From contig BROG01000046.1 in assembly GCA_030159075.1 (NCBI GenBank), positions 1,327,001-1,391,000 on the forward strand: a stretch of 64,000 nt of DNA, given 5' to 3'. Source of the DNA: Atrina japonica. Its lineage: Eukaryota > Mollusca > Bivalvia > Pterioida > Pinnidae. A model generated the notes under the pieces. It did not search any database. It was not told where the DNA came from and saw only the letters and a list, made by a program, of their open reading frames with translations. This document shows positions 25,368-63,141 of the stretch, one piece after another. The number at the start of each line of letters is the position of its first letter. Position 1 is the stretch's first letter. A program made the position numbers and the translations under genes.

Positions 25368-25897
25368 GTCAGTGAAGGGGGTAATATAAAAGTCAGGGAC
25401 ATATTGTCAGTGGAGGGGGTAATATAAAAGTCAGGGACATATTGTCAGTGGAGGGGGTAATATAAAAGTCAGGGACATATTGTCAGTGAAGGGGGTAATA
25501 TAAAAGTCAGGGACATATTGTCAGTGGAGGGGGTAATATAAAAGTCAGGGACATATTGTCAGTGAAGGGGGTAATATAAAAGTCAGGGACATATTGTCAG
25601 TGGAGGGGGTAATATAAAAGTCAGGGACATATTGTCAGTGGAGGGGGTAATATAAAAGTCAGGGACATATTGTCAGTGGAGGGGGTAATATAAAAGTCAG
25701 GGACATATTGTCAGTGAAGGGGGTAATATAAAAGTCAGGGACATATTGTCAGTGGAGGGGGTAATATAAAAGTCAGGGACATATTGTCAGTGGAGGGGGT
25801 AATATAAAAGTCAGGGACATATTGTCAGTGGAGGGGGTAATATAAAAGTCAGGGACATATTGTCAGTGGAGGGGGTAATATAAAAGTCAGGGACATA
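25368..25897. repeat. 38-bp minisatellite, about 14 copies
   Basis: Unit 'gtcagtggagggggtaatat' plus 'aaaagtcagggacatatt'. Very homogeneous; the only recurring variant is gtggag/gtgaag. Confidence 0.97.
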
Positions 25898-25916
25898 AGC
25901 ATTTAAACTCTCTTGC

Positions 25917-26050
25917 CCAACAATTAACTTTTATGGCTGAATGGTTGGTGTTTATACTCATGTACTTAAGTTAAGAAATGGCGATCATGGTCAGCATCTG
26001 GATAGGTGACCATCTGACGTGATGCGCTCAGAGATCCCAGATGCACGTTG
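25917..26050 (+). repeat. 5S-rRNA-like segment, right
   Basis: Direct copy of the left segment ('ttaagttaagaaatg', 'ctggataggtgaccatctg', 'gatgcgct'), about 790 bp away. Confidence 0.55.
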
Positions 26051-27101
26051 CACATATACATATAAAGTAGAAAAATAAAAAGTGGAAAAAATAAATCAAC
26101 ATTGTACTTATATATTTGATTTTTTATTTTGGTTCTCGTTTAAAAAGCAAGTTATACATTTACATAACACCTGATATCATCACAAAAATGAACAGATCAA
26201 AATACAATGTATCATAACTTTGGTGGCGAAATTATGTTTTGAAAAAGTAGCTATTACAAAGCAATCAAATGTTAGCACAGCTTTTATGGCTATGCTGCTC
26301 TACAATTACAGTAACACAGATGAATGGTTACTGTTGTATAAAATGCGTCATTACAGATGTTGCCACATTCTAATATGAATGTATGTCTAACCAACAACAA
26401 GTATATGTATTTAGAAATACACATGTACCATTGGTTATTTACGAGCACGATAAAACCATGTATATTCAATACATCTTCATCATATTTTTATATGAACTTA
26501 AATGTAAAATTTATCTCACAGTGTTGACACTGATTTAGGGATTCAATTCAAATGACGTCAAACAGAAGCAGACGTCACTCCACTGACACTTCCGAGGAGG
26601 AAAATTTTTAGTAAAAGACAAAAACTGAAAACAGGAAATAGGTCAAAGGAAAACACAGAGCAATATATATTGTGGGGGTACCTACAAGAAAAACAAGTAA
26701 CAACAAGATGAAGTCTTTGAAAATTACGACAAAGTCAAATTGACTTAGGTACAGGCTCATTTTTTCAGGGACCTGTCAATCGTTAATTGAAATACATTTT
26801 TGTCAATTCATCTGATTTGATACTGATAAAGTTAGTAAGATATATTCCTTACATCGTGTGTAATTGACCTGATATGGTATACACAGTATCGGTAAATTTC
26901 ATACGGTGTTCTTCACTCTGACCCTGTACAGACCCTGTATATACCATAACATGTCAAATACACAATGTGTAATCAATAATCTCAGCACCACACAGCTCCA
27001 ACTACTCATGGTTTCGAACACTTTTGTGTAGAGCTGTTATCATGATTAAAATGTAGCATTACAATATCAGTGAATTTTGCACATATCGTCAGGATATAAT
27101 G

Positions 27102-27313
27102 TATACCTTGAATTTTTTGCCTCTGGTTATTTTCACCCTTTCACAACAAAAAACATATTCACTCATATTAAATTTGCCCTAAATCACCATAGTTTCATGA
27201 ATGACATGTACTGTCTGTGCTTTAATTGTTTTGCTGGAAAATTCACTTTCATTTTAACTTTGCCCTCTCATCTAAGGGCGAAAATTAAATGGGAGCAAAA
27301 ATGTCCAGGTATA
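27102..27313 (+). mobile_element. MITE family T
   Basis: TATACCTTGAATTTTTTGCC start and GTCCAGGTATA end, 212 bp, with 'gccctctcatctaagggcg' inside. Confidence 0.7.
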
Positions 27314-27697
27314 AATTATCATGATATTCCACAAAAATAAAATCAATAGTAATTTTGCTACATACATGTATGCTTATTAAGTAGTGTTTGTCTGTTTATT
27401 ACATACATAATATCCCCTCAGTATGACAGATGCATAATAAATGTAAAAAAAACTTCATTTTTAGGAGTTTCACAATAGTGTATGTGATTAGTGTATGTTT
27501 AAGTAGCTCAAGTTCATAATTTCTTTTATTTCTGTGGGCCGTGATATAGCGTTGCTTAAATATTTTCAGGATATCATCCTCAGGTTTTCCGTATCATAAT
27601 GACGATATATGATAAGAGCTCTACTACCGTGTACCTGCTACTGTTGTATGAAATGTATCTTCACTACATTCCAATATGATTCTTCCATGATGTATGT

Positions 27698-27705
27698 GTA
27701 TATAT

Positions 27706-27770
<65 letters not shown>

Positions 27771-27779
27771 TAAATATAT
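27698..27779. repeat. (TA)n microsatellite
   Basis: TA run with a few single-base interruptions. Confidence 0.95.
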
Positions 27780-28308
27780 CTTAATTCCGGTGGTATGAAC
27801 AAAGTGTAGAAGTCAGACAGGGACCAGCTTATGAGTGTCATGCTTCCGAGTTGGAAAAATCAACACATCGTGTGTTTACACAGCAATTATCACACGTCAA
27901 GAAATAATTATGAGTAGATGAGATATATAAACTTAAAGCCTTTGTATTACTGACCTGTCAAAGAGTTATTTTAAACAAAAACGATGAAAGTTAACATTAG
28001 AAATGTTTCCAGGCTAATGTTAGAAACAGATCTAGATTTTTCGGCTGTTGAACATGTACTGCTACATATTTTGGAAGGTTTAATTTTGGCCATTTTAATA
28101 GGATGGCCAAATTGTCAAAACTTAAACAATAGACAAAATATCTGAACTTTCGATAGTGAGTCGTAAACAGGATATGATATACAACAGGATTTAAAGACAT
28201 GAATGAAAACGGCCACACCTCGAAAATAGTAAACCTCGATATATTGCCAAACCTGCTATACTGCCAAGATTCAGGAAAACAAAAGGTGGCAGTATATCGG
28301 GGGTGAAC

Positions 28309-28310
<2 letters not shown>

Positions 28311-28382
<72 letters not shown>
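28311..28382. repeat. (TG)n(TA)n microsatellite
   Basis: Short TG run leading into about 62 bp of TA. Confidence 0.95.
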
Positions 28383-28385
<3 letters not shown>

Positions 28386-29354
28386 CAGTACACACATACA
28401 TATATACATCCTATTTTTTATGTATCTCAATAGTATATTACAGTATGTATCTTAAAAATATATTAATACACATGTATCTCATTATCACATCAAAGTATCT
28501 ACATATCTCAATTCTTCACTCAAGAAAGGTATCATTGTACCGGTATTAAATATTAAAAAATGATAAAAATATAGATCAATTTAAAAAGGATCTCCACACA
28601 CACACACACACATCAAGAATAATGATATGCAATAACTTGTGAAAACTAAATAATGCTGACACTAGCAAAACACAATTTTTCATATGAAAAACAAAACTAC
28701 TGATACTGGTACTTAAAACTTTCATCAATATTAATACAGACAACCTGACAGTGCGGGGACACTAATGTCCCTATAATAATCCTGACATTGAGATGAAAAC
28801 TTTTGCCAATATTTAGGCTTAGTCACACTTGTAAATTAAAGGTTTGAAACTGATTTTAGAAAACAATGAAATTTATAGTTACAAATAAATGTGATAGAGA
28901 GAAAGCATTACTGACAACCGCTTACATTACATGTATGTTGTACACACAGTAATACCGGTAAACAGAAATGGATATGGGTGCAAATTCCAGAATTTTTAGG
29001 AAAATCATATTTTGTCAACAGAAATGGTACAAGCATATTTCAAGTTAAAAATTGTACGACATTGTTTGCAGGTCTGTGTTGTATGCATTGCAATGATTTT
29101 ATAGGCATTACAAAAAGATCATGAAATTTACAAAGTTTTAATAAGTTCTCATTTGTACATATTTAACACTTAAAATAAGCAACCCAGGCAGGCATTCACA
29201 CTTCATTTCATCATGGAATTTATATATGTAATATTTTATCAAAACATTTTAAGATTACTTTACCTATTCTGAGCCTATTTACAATATTGTTCCAATATGA
29301 CATCGATTGTTTGTTTGTTTTTGTTTTACACTATACTAAATCAATTATACCGGA

Positions 29355-29560
29355 TGGCCTGTATGTAATGGTGGAGGAGAAAGCCTGGTTACTATTCAGA
29401 AAAAGGACCATCAGCCTTCTTCCAGTCAGCAAACTATGTTATATAATTATATTTGGTTCTAGTGAGGCTTTAAGTTGCAATGACTAGAGATGAGATACAT
29501 GTACTTTGTGATTTTTAAAAGGGCATTGCTTTAACCACTTGTCCATGATGGTCCCTAAAT
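29355..29560 (+). repeat. Dispersed SINE-like repeat
   Basis: Contains 'taatggtggaggagaaagcc' and 'ggaccatcagccttcttcc', as in the copy at 1780. Confidence 0.5.
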
Positions 29561-29825
29561 TACACCAAGATCCCTTTTTTTTTTAAATTTTTGTATTATA
29601 CAAACCAGGTTATGATACTTGGACTCATATATTCAAAAGTCAACTTAGTCAACAAGCCAGAAATATTACAACTCCTTTGGCAAAAATACTAAGAATTCTT
29701 TTCTTATATATCCTATTGAACACAGCAGTATTGAAAAACTCAGGGTGAATGGCAGTTATCAAGATTTTTCCTAAATTTTTTTTGTCAAAATCAATATTAA
29801 ATACATATTCTTGCTTCTCAATTTC

Positions 29826-30090
29826 CTAAAATAATATTTCAGATCCATATTCTATCAAAAATAAAATAAGAATGTTTAATTGAAGGTTACTTTTGTTTAT
29901 CGATATTATTTTTACATGTTTTTTTTTCACTTTCACTTTCATTTTCTTATCTGTATTTGGTTTGCACCAATAAATTGTAAAAATCAACAGAAGATACACA
30001 TTCTCACCTTTCATATTTTGCAAAACAATATTTCAGATCCATATTCTATCAACAATAAAAAATTTGAACGTAACATTTGTTTATCAATAA
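29826..30090. repeat. Direct duplication in the mannosidase 3' UTR
   Basis: 'aatatttcagatccatattc' followed by 'tatcaa.aataaaa' occurs at about 29833 and again at about 30028, roughly 195 bp apart. Confidence 0.75.
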
Positions 30091-30104
30091 TGCCATCAAA
30101 CTGT

Positions 30105-55507
<25,403 letters not shown>

Positions 55508-56214
55508 CTGAAATAGCATTGACAATCTATATAATTGAAATAAAGGAATTAACATTACATGTACATGTATAATCAAACACAATCTTTATCATGCATACTG
55601 AAACTGAAAGAATGTCTTAAAATTCAAGCACATAAAATCCAATGTATGTCAATAAACTTACAAATATAGTGTACAGGGGTTGATAGGCCCTTTTGGGGAT
55701 TTTACCCCGCAATGGGCTAAATTGAAAAAAAAAGTAACTATGGTCATTTAAGTGATAAGAATAAAGCACATAACTTGTGATTTATTTTTTAGCTTCTCTT
55801 ATCTCACTGATAACATGGATTTCATCTGAAGACAGTTCATACATGTACTAAATTCTCTCTTTTATTTTTTTATACTGAATGTGAACGACATGGTAAACAT
55901 AATTGAAAAATTTTGCTCAAAATTGGGGGAAAAATAGCAGATTTTGCATTGTGAATGGGTCCTTTTACAGGACCCACATGTTGATGATGTTAATCCCTGG
56001 TGTATAAACCCAGTTTAAAGTTTTTAGGGTGTTTGTTAAAACTGTTTTACATCAATTTAACTTTTAATCAATCCCGATAAGCACCCATCCCTTTTTCCAA
56101 TTTTTTGTAGTGCCCTGGATGCTTAATGGGTTAAATACGGTATGTCTTTCTGATGTATAATTTGATTTTGAATTTGAATAGTATTTTACATGTACACTAA
56201 CACCACACTCAACA

Positions 56215-56300
56215 ATTCTTCAGTTATATGGTGCAGCAGTTATCCAGGAAGAGACCACCAGCCATAGCTGCTATCTGCACGTAAACTGGCAAACTTTGCT
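56215..56300 (+). repeat. Dispersed SINE-like repeat, short copy
   Basis: 'ggaagagaccaccagcc' and 'gtaaactggcaaactttgc'. Confidence 0.5.
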
Positions 56301-56489
56301 GATGTATGTATAATGAAGATATGATGTACAACAATAATCAAGCTTTTTCATAGAGAGGTAAATGCAAATATGATTCAACTGATAGTAACAACATATCAAT
56401 GAGGTACAAAATGTACTTACTACTATATACTGTGAGGATGATGTATGATAAGGGAACAGCATGATGTTAAGTAATTATATTACAAAGTA

Positions 56490-57425
56490 TAATGTAAAAC
56501 ATTTGCTGAGGGTATCAATTATTAGTTACCACAAGTCAGAAGTACATTTGCACAGAAGTAAGAAATCAATATAGGCAATGTATACATGTCGTAAGTAAAC
56601 CACATGCAGACATACATTGAAGGCAGGGTACATAGTGTGTAAATGTAAATTATTCATAAGTATACCACTTGTTGGAGGTACAAAGTACAAAATAAGTAAA
56701 CCACTTGTCAGTACAAAGGAAGTGAACAGATGCAGATGTAAGTAAACCACTTATGGGGGTAGAATGCAAATAAACCACTTACAGGGGATAGAATGTAAGT
56801 TAAACTACTTATGAGAGGTACAAAGAAAGTATACAACTTGTGGCAGGTAGAATATAAATAAACCAATTATGGGAGGTAAAATGTAATTAAACCACTGGTG
56901 TGGAGGCAGAATGTAAGAAATTCACTTGTAGGAGGTAGAATGTAATTAAGCAAACCAATTGTAAGAGGTAACATGTAATTAAGTAAACCACTTGTAAGAG
57001 GTAGAATGTAATTAAGTAAACCACTTGTAAGAGGTAGAATGTAATTAAGTAAACCATTTGTGGGAGATAGAATGTAAGTAAACCACTTGTGTGGAGGCAG
57101 AATGTAAGTAATTCACTTGTAGGAGGTAGAATGTAATTAAGTAAACCACTTATAAGAGGTTGAATGTAATTAAGTAAACCAATTGTGGGAGGTAAAATGT
57201 AAGTAAACCAGTTCTGGGAGGTAGATTGTAACTGAACCTCTTGTGGGAGAGAGAATGTAACTAAACCTCTTGTGGGAGGAAGAATGTAAGTATATCACTT
57301 GTGGGAGGTAGAATGTAAGTATATCACTTGTGGGAGGTAGAATGTAAGTATATCACTTGTGGGAGGTAGAATGTAAGTATATCACTTGTGGGAGGTAGAA
57401 TGTAAGTAAACCGCTTGTTGCAGGT
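56490..57425. repeat. 29-bp minisatellite upstream of visible mannosidase exon 1
   Basis: About 30 diverged units of 'aagtaaaccacttgtgggag' plus 'gtagaatgt'; the last five are nearly identical. Confidence 0.94.
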
Positions 57426-57530
57426 GTAAAGTACAGTGTGTACCGGTAATCCACATTTGTGAAGATCACTATGGCAGACAATCAATGTCAAGTTAACAGG
57501 TGCTGTTTATACATTATACACAAACACATG

Positions 57531-57611
57531 TACCGTATTCGGCCGTGTATAATCCGCACTCTTTTCACTCTAAAATTTGTCTCAGGCATGGGGGTGCGGA
57601 TAATACAGTAC
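57531..57611 (+). mobile_element. MITE fragment, CCGTATTCGGCCGTGTATAA family
   Basis: Starts ACCGTATTCGGCCGTGTATA and runs to GGGGGTGCGGATAATAC. An inverted relative ends at 63575. Confidence 0.6.
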
Positions 57612-57804
57612 TACAGAATCTTAGGACATTTTTTCCGCAGGAACTACTGCATGAGATTCGATGTGGGTGGTAAGCCTGACAAAGTTTTTTCGTAATAACG
57701 ATGTACGAGTCAATGTATATCATCATTTATGTCTACAGTGACGGTGAATAAATCAATAAATGAATCTTGTTGTCTTTTATTTTTGTTTTGTTTCAGTTTA
57801 CAAA

Positions 57805-57904
57805 TAGGCTAGACTACACAGGCACTTGTGTAATGCAATCCCTTGATTGAGGGTGTTGTGATCGGTGGATTGCATAACGCAAGTGCCTGTGCAAGGCTAG
57901 CCTA
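57805..57904. repeat. 100-bp foldback
   Basis: TAGGCTAG...CACAGGCACTTG...GCAATCC pairs with GGATTGC...CAAGTGCCTGTG...CTAGCCTA around a 25-base loop, with a few bulges. Confidence 0.75.
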
Positions 57905-58764
57905 GTTGCGATGTTTGGCGAGGAAACAGAATAGTACAGTACCTGTTGCTTATCTTCATCATGAAGTTTTGTTATTATTGAAAAAATAAAACAATCTCAA
58001 CAAGAATTCTAATAATTATTTCACGCTGGTGAACGACGAAGCGAACAGCCATGTTGTAACTGTAAATGAGGGGGCTGAATGGAAGAGCAAAATATGTAGT
58101 ATCTTGTAGTTTCGTATTTTATGTAGTTTTGCGTTGTTTGTTTTGAGACGATGACTATACATTAATAAATAAAACAATGTTTTCTGGGTGTTTTGTTCTG
58201 TGGAGGAATGTTATTTTACACATTTCGTACAAAAGGTATATACCAGTAACTCTCTTACTACCGTACATCTACAGTGTAGTACTAAGTTATGGAACATGCT
58301 AATTATACAGGTAAGTACGATGAGTTAATTTTAAATTGAAAATATATGATAAAAGGTGTAAAATAACACAATGCCACACCAAGGTAATTAATGTTTGTAG
58401 TATATGTCTCCATTCATAATCAATGATGCGTGTAACAGACAACAGTATACTTGGATCTGTATATATCCCTTTGTTTCAATAATTACGCTATACACGCGTA
58501 TTCTGGATATATAGATCGCTTGTGTACAAGTGCTCTCCGCTAATTAAAATTGTTACAAACTTTTATGTCGCCGATTTCCGCAAATATAATATCTATTTCA
58601 AATGTTGTTCTAATACATACTATTAATTAAATATATAGGCTACCACGTCAGCAAAAGCAAATGATTGCGCTGTAATTAACGGAATGTAATTTTACCAGCG
58701 ATATATAAAGCTAATAGGGATTGGTGACTCGGCGGTTTTATATAGAGCAACGCGCATATAGGCG

Positions 58765-59103
58765 ATGTCACTAAGCGTCTCGGAGATCCTGCTTACTGTG
58801 TCAACTTATCGGGAAAATGCGCCATTTTCAATTTACGCTTGGAGTAGCATCACTTCAGAAATCATAGGACAATTAGCCATACAACAATCAGAACAGGTGA
58901 GCAGTTGTTATTGTGATAAAGTTTATATGTCTAGGTAACCAAATACACCGATTTAGCGATTTGAAGTAATTAAATATTTACATAATCAAGGCAGTTTAAC
59001 TGAAGCAATAGGAGCTTGTTTTGAAGCGAATTACATCAATAGCCGAGAACCATACGATATTGAAGAGCTAAAAGCATTGAAATTATTGAATCACTTCGGA
59101 TGA
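58765..59103 (+). CDS. Putative two-exon, 92-residue protein inside the 4.5-kb element
   Basis: Exon 1 58765-58896 (44 codons, MSLSVSEILLTVSTYRENAP start, ...IQQSEQ end), donor AACAG|GTGAGC, a 60-nt intron with an in-frame stop, acceptor GATTTAG, exon 2 58957-59103 (RFEVIKYLHNQGSLTEAIGA... to LLNHFG stop). The phases match and codon choice differs from the AT-only surroundings. TATATAGAG lies about 30 bp before the ATG, inside the left TIR region. I do not recognise the family and give no function. The pyrimidine tract is weak, so the model could be wrong or the real gene could continue. Confidence 0.4.
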
Positions 59104-59479
59104 GATGCTAATTATTTAATTGCGAGAATATAACTATTATGAAGTGAGCTATTCTAAAGCAGAAAGTTCGATGATTTTTATTTAAAAACCTGGATAGAAA
59201 ATCACCCATATTATAAGCCTCATATGGTACGCTACTTTTAAAAATATTGTCAAAAATGTGGAAAAATCAAATGCAAAGTTCACTTATTTCACACTTGATC
59301 TTATCAAAGTACTCAGTAATTGTGAAGTACATATGCTTTTTCTGTTTATTGATTTGAAATTTACTACGATGTACCGATTTTTATGTGATTAATCGAACAT
59401 TTATTTAGAGCTACGACGAAGACGAAATGGCGGAATTATCCGCATGAGTTTTTATTGATATCAGTTGTAACATGGATGC

Positions 59480-60655
59480 TTAAAAAACTTTTTTGTTTTT
59501 GAATAAAATAAACCTATTGCTTGTCATTTGTGAAGTTGAAATATTAATATTTTGAAGTTCGCGTTTATTTTTTTTATTAATATTTTTCTTTTTTCTCTTT
59601 TATATTTTAAAATTTAGGGATTTTAACGTCCATTTTGAATTATTATCACCTCTGATTTTCTCAATTACCCTGAAAAATGAATTTCTTACAATTTTAAGTG
59701 AAAAATTTGCTTGATTATTGTGACATTAACTTTGTAAATAGGCAAATTCATATTTAATTGCAGTTTACAAGGTTTAAACTTTAAGGAATTAACAGCAAAT
59801 TGAAATAGGACTGGCAATGTCTGAATGGCAGATTTTGCTGTAAAAATGTAGGTCTTAAAACTATTTTGTTTCTGCATAAAATAAAAATTATTGATTGTCA
59901 GTCGTGAATTTGATATATTAAAATTTTTAAGTACTCGGTTAATTTTTTAATCAATATTTTTTATCCATTATTTTTTATATTTTAAAAAATTAAAGTATTT
60001 TACCGTCCATTCAAGTGATTTTGAGACCAAATACTGACACTTCTGATTTTCTCAATTACTCTGAAAAATAAAATCATTTACAATTCTAAGTGCAAAATGT
60101 AATTGATTATTGGAACACTAACTTAGTACATAGGAATATTCATATTTTGATTACAGTTTACAGGATTTTGAATTATTGAAAATAGTATTGTGAAAAAATC
60201 GGGATGGCAGAGTTTGCTGTAATGTTGTATTTTTTATATAGTTGTAAATTGTTGGCCTAAATGTTTTTTTTTTTTAATTCATGAAGTTAAAATATCAAAA
60301 TTTTGCATTACATTTCTATTTGAATTTAATTTGTTTTTATTATTTTTTTTATTTTCAAATCAAGTAATTTTATTATCCAATCAGTGTGGAAGGCACTGAA
60401 AGAGACAAAAATTGTTGATTATGATTTTTCTCAATTACTCTGAAGAATAAAATTATATACAATTTTTAGAGTGCAATGAAACGCTGACTTAGTATATAGG
60501 CATGTTCATATCTTATTGCAGTTTACAGGGTTTAAGCCTTAAAGGGATTAACAAAAAATTAAATAAGACTGAAAATAGCAGAGTTGGCTCCAATGTTATA
60601 TTTTTATATATAGTTGTAAAAAGGTTGGCCTAAAAACTATTTACTTTAATGTTTA
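59480..60655. repeat. Three diverged tandem repeats of about 390 bp
   Basis: Shared ordered words: 'tctcaattactctgaa', 'attgcagtttacaggg', 'ggcctaaaaact', 'catgaagttaaaatat', at about 59490-59870, 59870-60255 and 60260-60655. Non-coding. Confidence 0.75.
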
Positions 60656-62988
60656 GTTATAATCGAGAAAAACAGTTTTATGAGATTAGGGAATAAATGT
60701 GATGATACATTAAGTTAAAAAAAATGAATAGAAACCTGACATGTAAATTCAATAAATTCTCTTTATTTAAAATTGTCATTGAAATACATGTACACTGGGT
60801 GTATTTGTTGTGTGTTTTATTTTTCAGACAAGGAGAAAAAAGTTATAATAAAAGGATAACTGGATGGCAGTGATGAATTGTTGAGTTACAGTGACTATGT
60901 AACAATATTGTGGAACTACATGTATGCAATTCATTGCAGAAATTCATGTATCTTAAATGAAATAAAATCCAAGAAATTGATAAATTGTCTTTTCTTTCAT
61001 GTGTGTGTTCTTTTTAAAGTGCAGTATTACTCAACAGGATTTCAGTATGCAAACATGTTTCTTTCATCCAAGCTCTGCACATAATTATACCTTTATTTGC
61101 AGAATAGAAAAAAATTAATGGGCTTGGAGTGACATCATAAATAAGTTTGCAAAATTTATTTTCACTATATATTCTTAGTAAATTCATGTTTTTTCCTCTA
61201 GGATTAATTTTTTTTTTCAATTTTAATAAAGTAAATTGATTCACATGAAGGTGAGGGTTTGGTTCTTATGTGTTAGAAATCCCATTACAATCTGTGTTTT
61301 ATTTTAGGATGGAATACACTAATTTTCATGTGAGTAAAATTCTAGTGACTTCATTTTGAAGTTTATTAATGGATAAATAATGTATTTTTAAGTAATTCAT
61401 TGATATAAACTAACAGAAATATCAAAATTAGGCCACACTTCATGGGTTATACATGTATGTGTCATTTATTGATTTTCATTAATTTTTGGGTATCTACCAA
61501 ATTTGGAGGACAAATCACAAGATTGCAGGATTACTATGATTATATTGTGAAATTCATTTTTGCGAACTAATTTATGTCCAAATACTGTACATGTTCATCA
61601 TTTGCAAACAGCAAAAATCTGACATGGTGATGCAAGAATAATCCTTACTATTCAGTATTATGCACTTAATCCACAAATATAACAATTTAATTTTATAGTA
61701 ATGAATCAAATTCAACCAAACATACACAGATTTATACTTGGAAAAACCTATCAGGGTCTTCACTTGTACAATAATGTCCATACTTCTTCATATTTTAAAA
61801 TTAAGAACCCAGGATAATCAAATGTTTTGTTATTCTGTCTAAATGACAATAATTGTTGTTTAAATAGTGTAGAAATGTGTATAAATAATTTTAACATCAT
61901 ATCAAAGTTACAATGATTTCATTTCAGATATAAGCTTAAGTATTTTTCATTTTTCAACTGTCTGAATTGTTTAAATATTTCCAATATCAACTTATTTCCC
62001 CCAAATTTAAAAGAAATTGATTAACCTCTAATTGTCTAATAGATCTATTTAAATACTCAATTTTCTATTCTTCCTGCATGTTTGGAAAATTATTTACCAA
62101 AAATACCTACCTTTGTAGACTTATTGTAAAGTGGGAATTTTATTGTTTGCATAGAAGTATATACATGTAGTTATTATATCATGTGCTAAATTAACATATT
62201 TCAGAAATACCTTCTTTTGCACCCCACTCAAATGTTTATTTTTTAATCATGTGTAAATTTGAGTTTTTAGAAATAATAAATATAAAACATATTTATTATG
62301 ATTTTATAAGTATCTGGGTTGTGGTTTCAAAGGGTGGAGAGCAAAAATATTCGAAAGATTGTTTATTACACCTACAAGGCTACATGCTTAACTCAGGAAG
62401 TGATCTGCAGTATTATTCCTCTGCGGGAGTTCAACACCCAAAAACGAGTGTCCTTTATTAGTGTTTGCTGCAAATACCATATACCATCGCTTTTATCAGA
62501 ACAGATAAAGCTAATCCCCTTGATGTTTAAATAAATAATAGGTGCCATGTATTTTCACACCTTAGTGTTGTAGGATTACGACATGTTCCTGATAGAACTG
62601 AAATTATACACAAACGTAAAAACAAGATATTTTGCCGATTTACATCTCCGGATATGTTATACATTACATCTTTTAATGTTCGGTTTAAAAATTCTTTTTA
62701 TTTGTTAATCTAATAAAATTGAGAGGGGATTACGTAATTATCAAAAAGATTTTGATTCTAGACTAGTATTTACTTTAGTAGATCAAGAATCTAAAAATTA
62801 AAATTTGCTGACATATTTCTGAGGTAATTTCTAATATTTTTCTACATTATTAATTTATTTTGAGTTGTTAAAATGGTACCTTATTCGGTTATTTTTTTCA
62901 AACTCGTGATTTGTGAAACATTTAATGTTTTAAAGTAGTAAACCTTTCACCGAGTAACATTTTCACGATACACATACGAACGATCAAT

Positions 62989-63141
62989 CTAGTTGTCGGT
63001 ATTTGCTGGTGCCAGCAGCTTCTCAACAATTACACGACCGACAACTCTGTATAAGAGATTTGTCTCGATTACGTCCCTTCTCACTGTTTGCGTGTTACTA
63101 TCTGGTTTGCGCCTGCGTGGTGAGTGTCGATTTAAATTGGG
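62989..63141 (-). pseudogene. Unresolved coding-looking segment near the right TIR
   Basis: A 50-codon open run without Met, ending in TAG: RRRKPDSNTQTVRRDVIET, then NLLYRVVGRVIVEKLLAPAN. Base composition is richer in G+C than its surroundings. It may be a last exon with an acceptor at CACCACGCAG. The plus strand is also open here, so the sense strand is uncertain. Confidence 0.25.

Larger units (their letters stand above)
22845..30104. other. Intergenic region between P4HA and MAN2B1
   Basis: Both neighbours are on the minus strand. I see repeats only (listed separately) and no exon with family similarity. The mannosidase 3' UTR occupies the right end. Confidence 0.55.

Noticed and set aside
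27077..27340. 87-codon plus ORF
   Set aside because: Lies on a family T MITE; the same peptide-like run appears, broken, in other copies.
27638..28549. Frames rich in YIYIYI
   Set aside because: Translation of (TA)n tracts.
56526..56750. Hydrophobic minus ORF as a signal-peptide exon
   Set aside because: It is built largely from the 29-bp minisatellite and has no fitting donor.
57979..58060. ATG with good context on minus (MAVRFVVHQ) as the mannosidase first exon
   Set aside because: The frame has no hydrophobic signal peptide and no donor of suitable phase.
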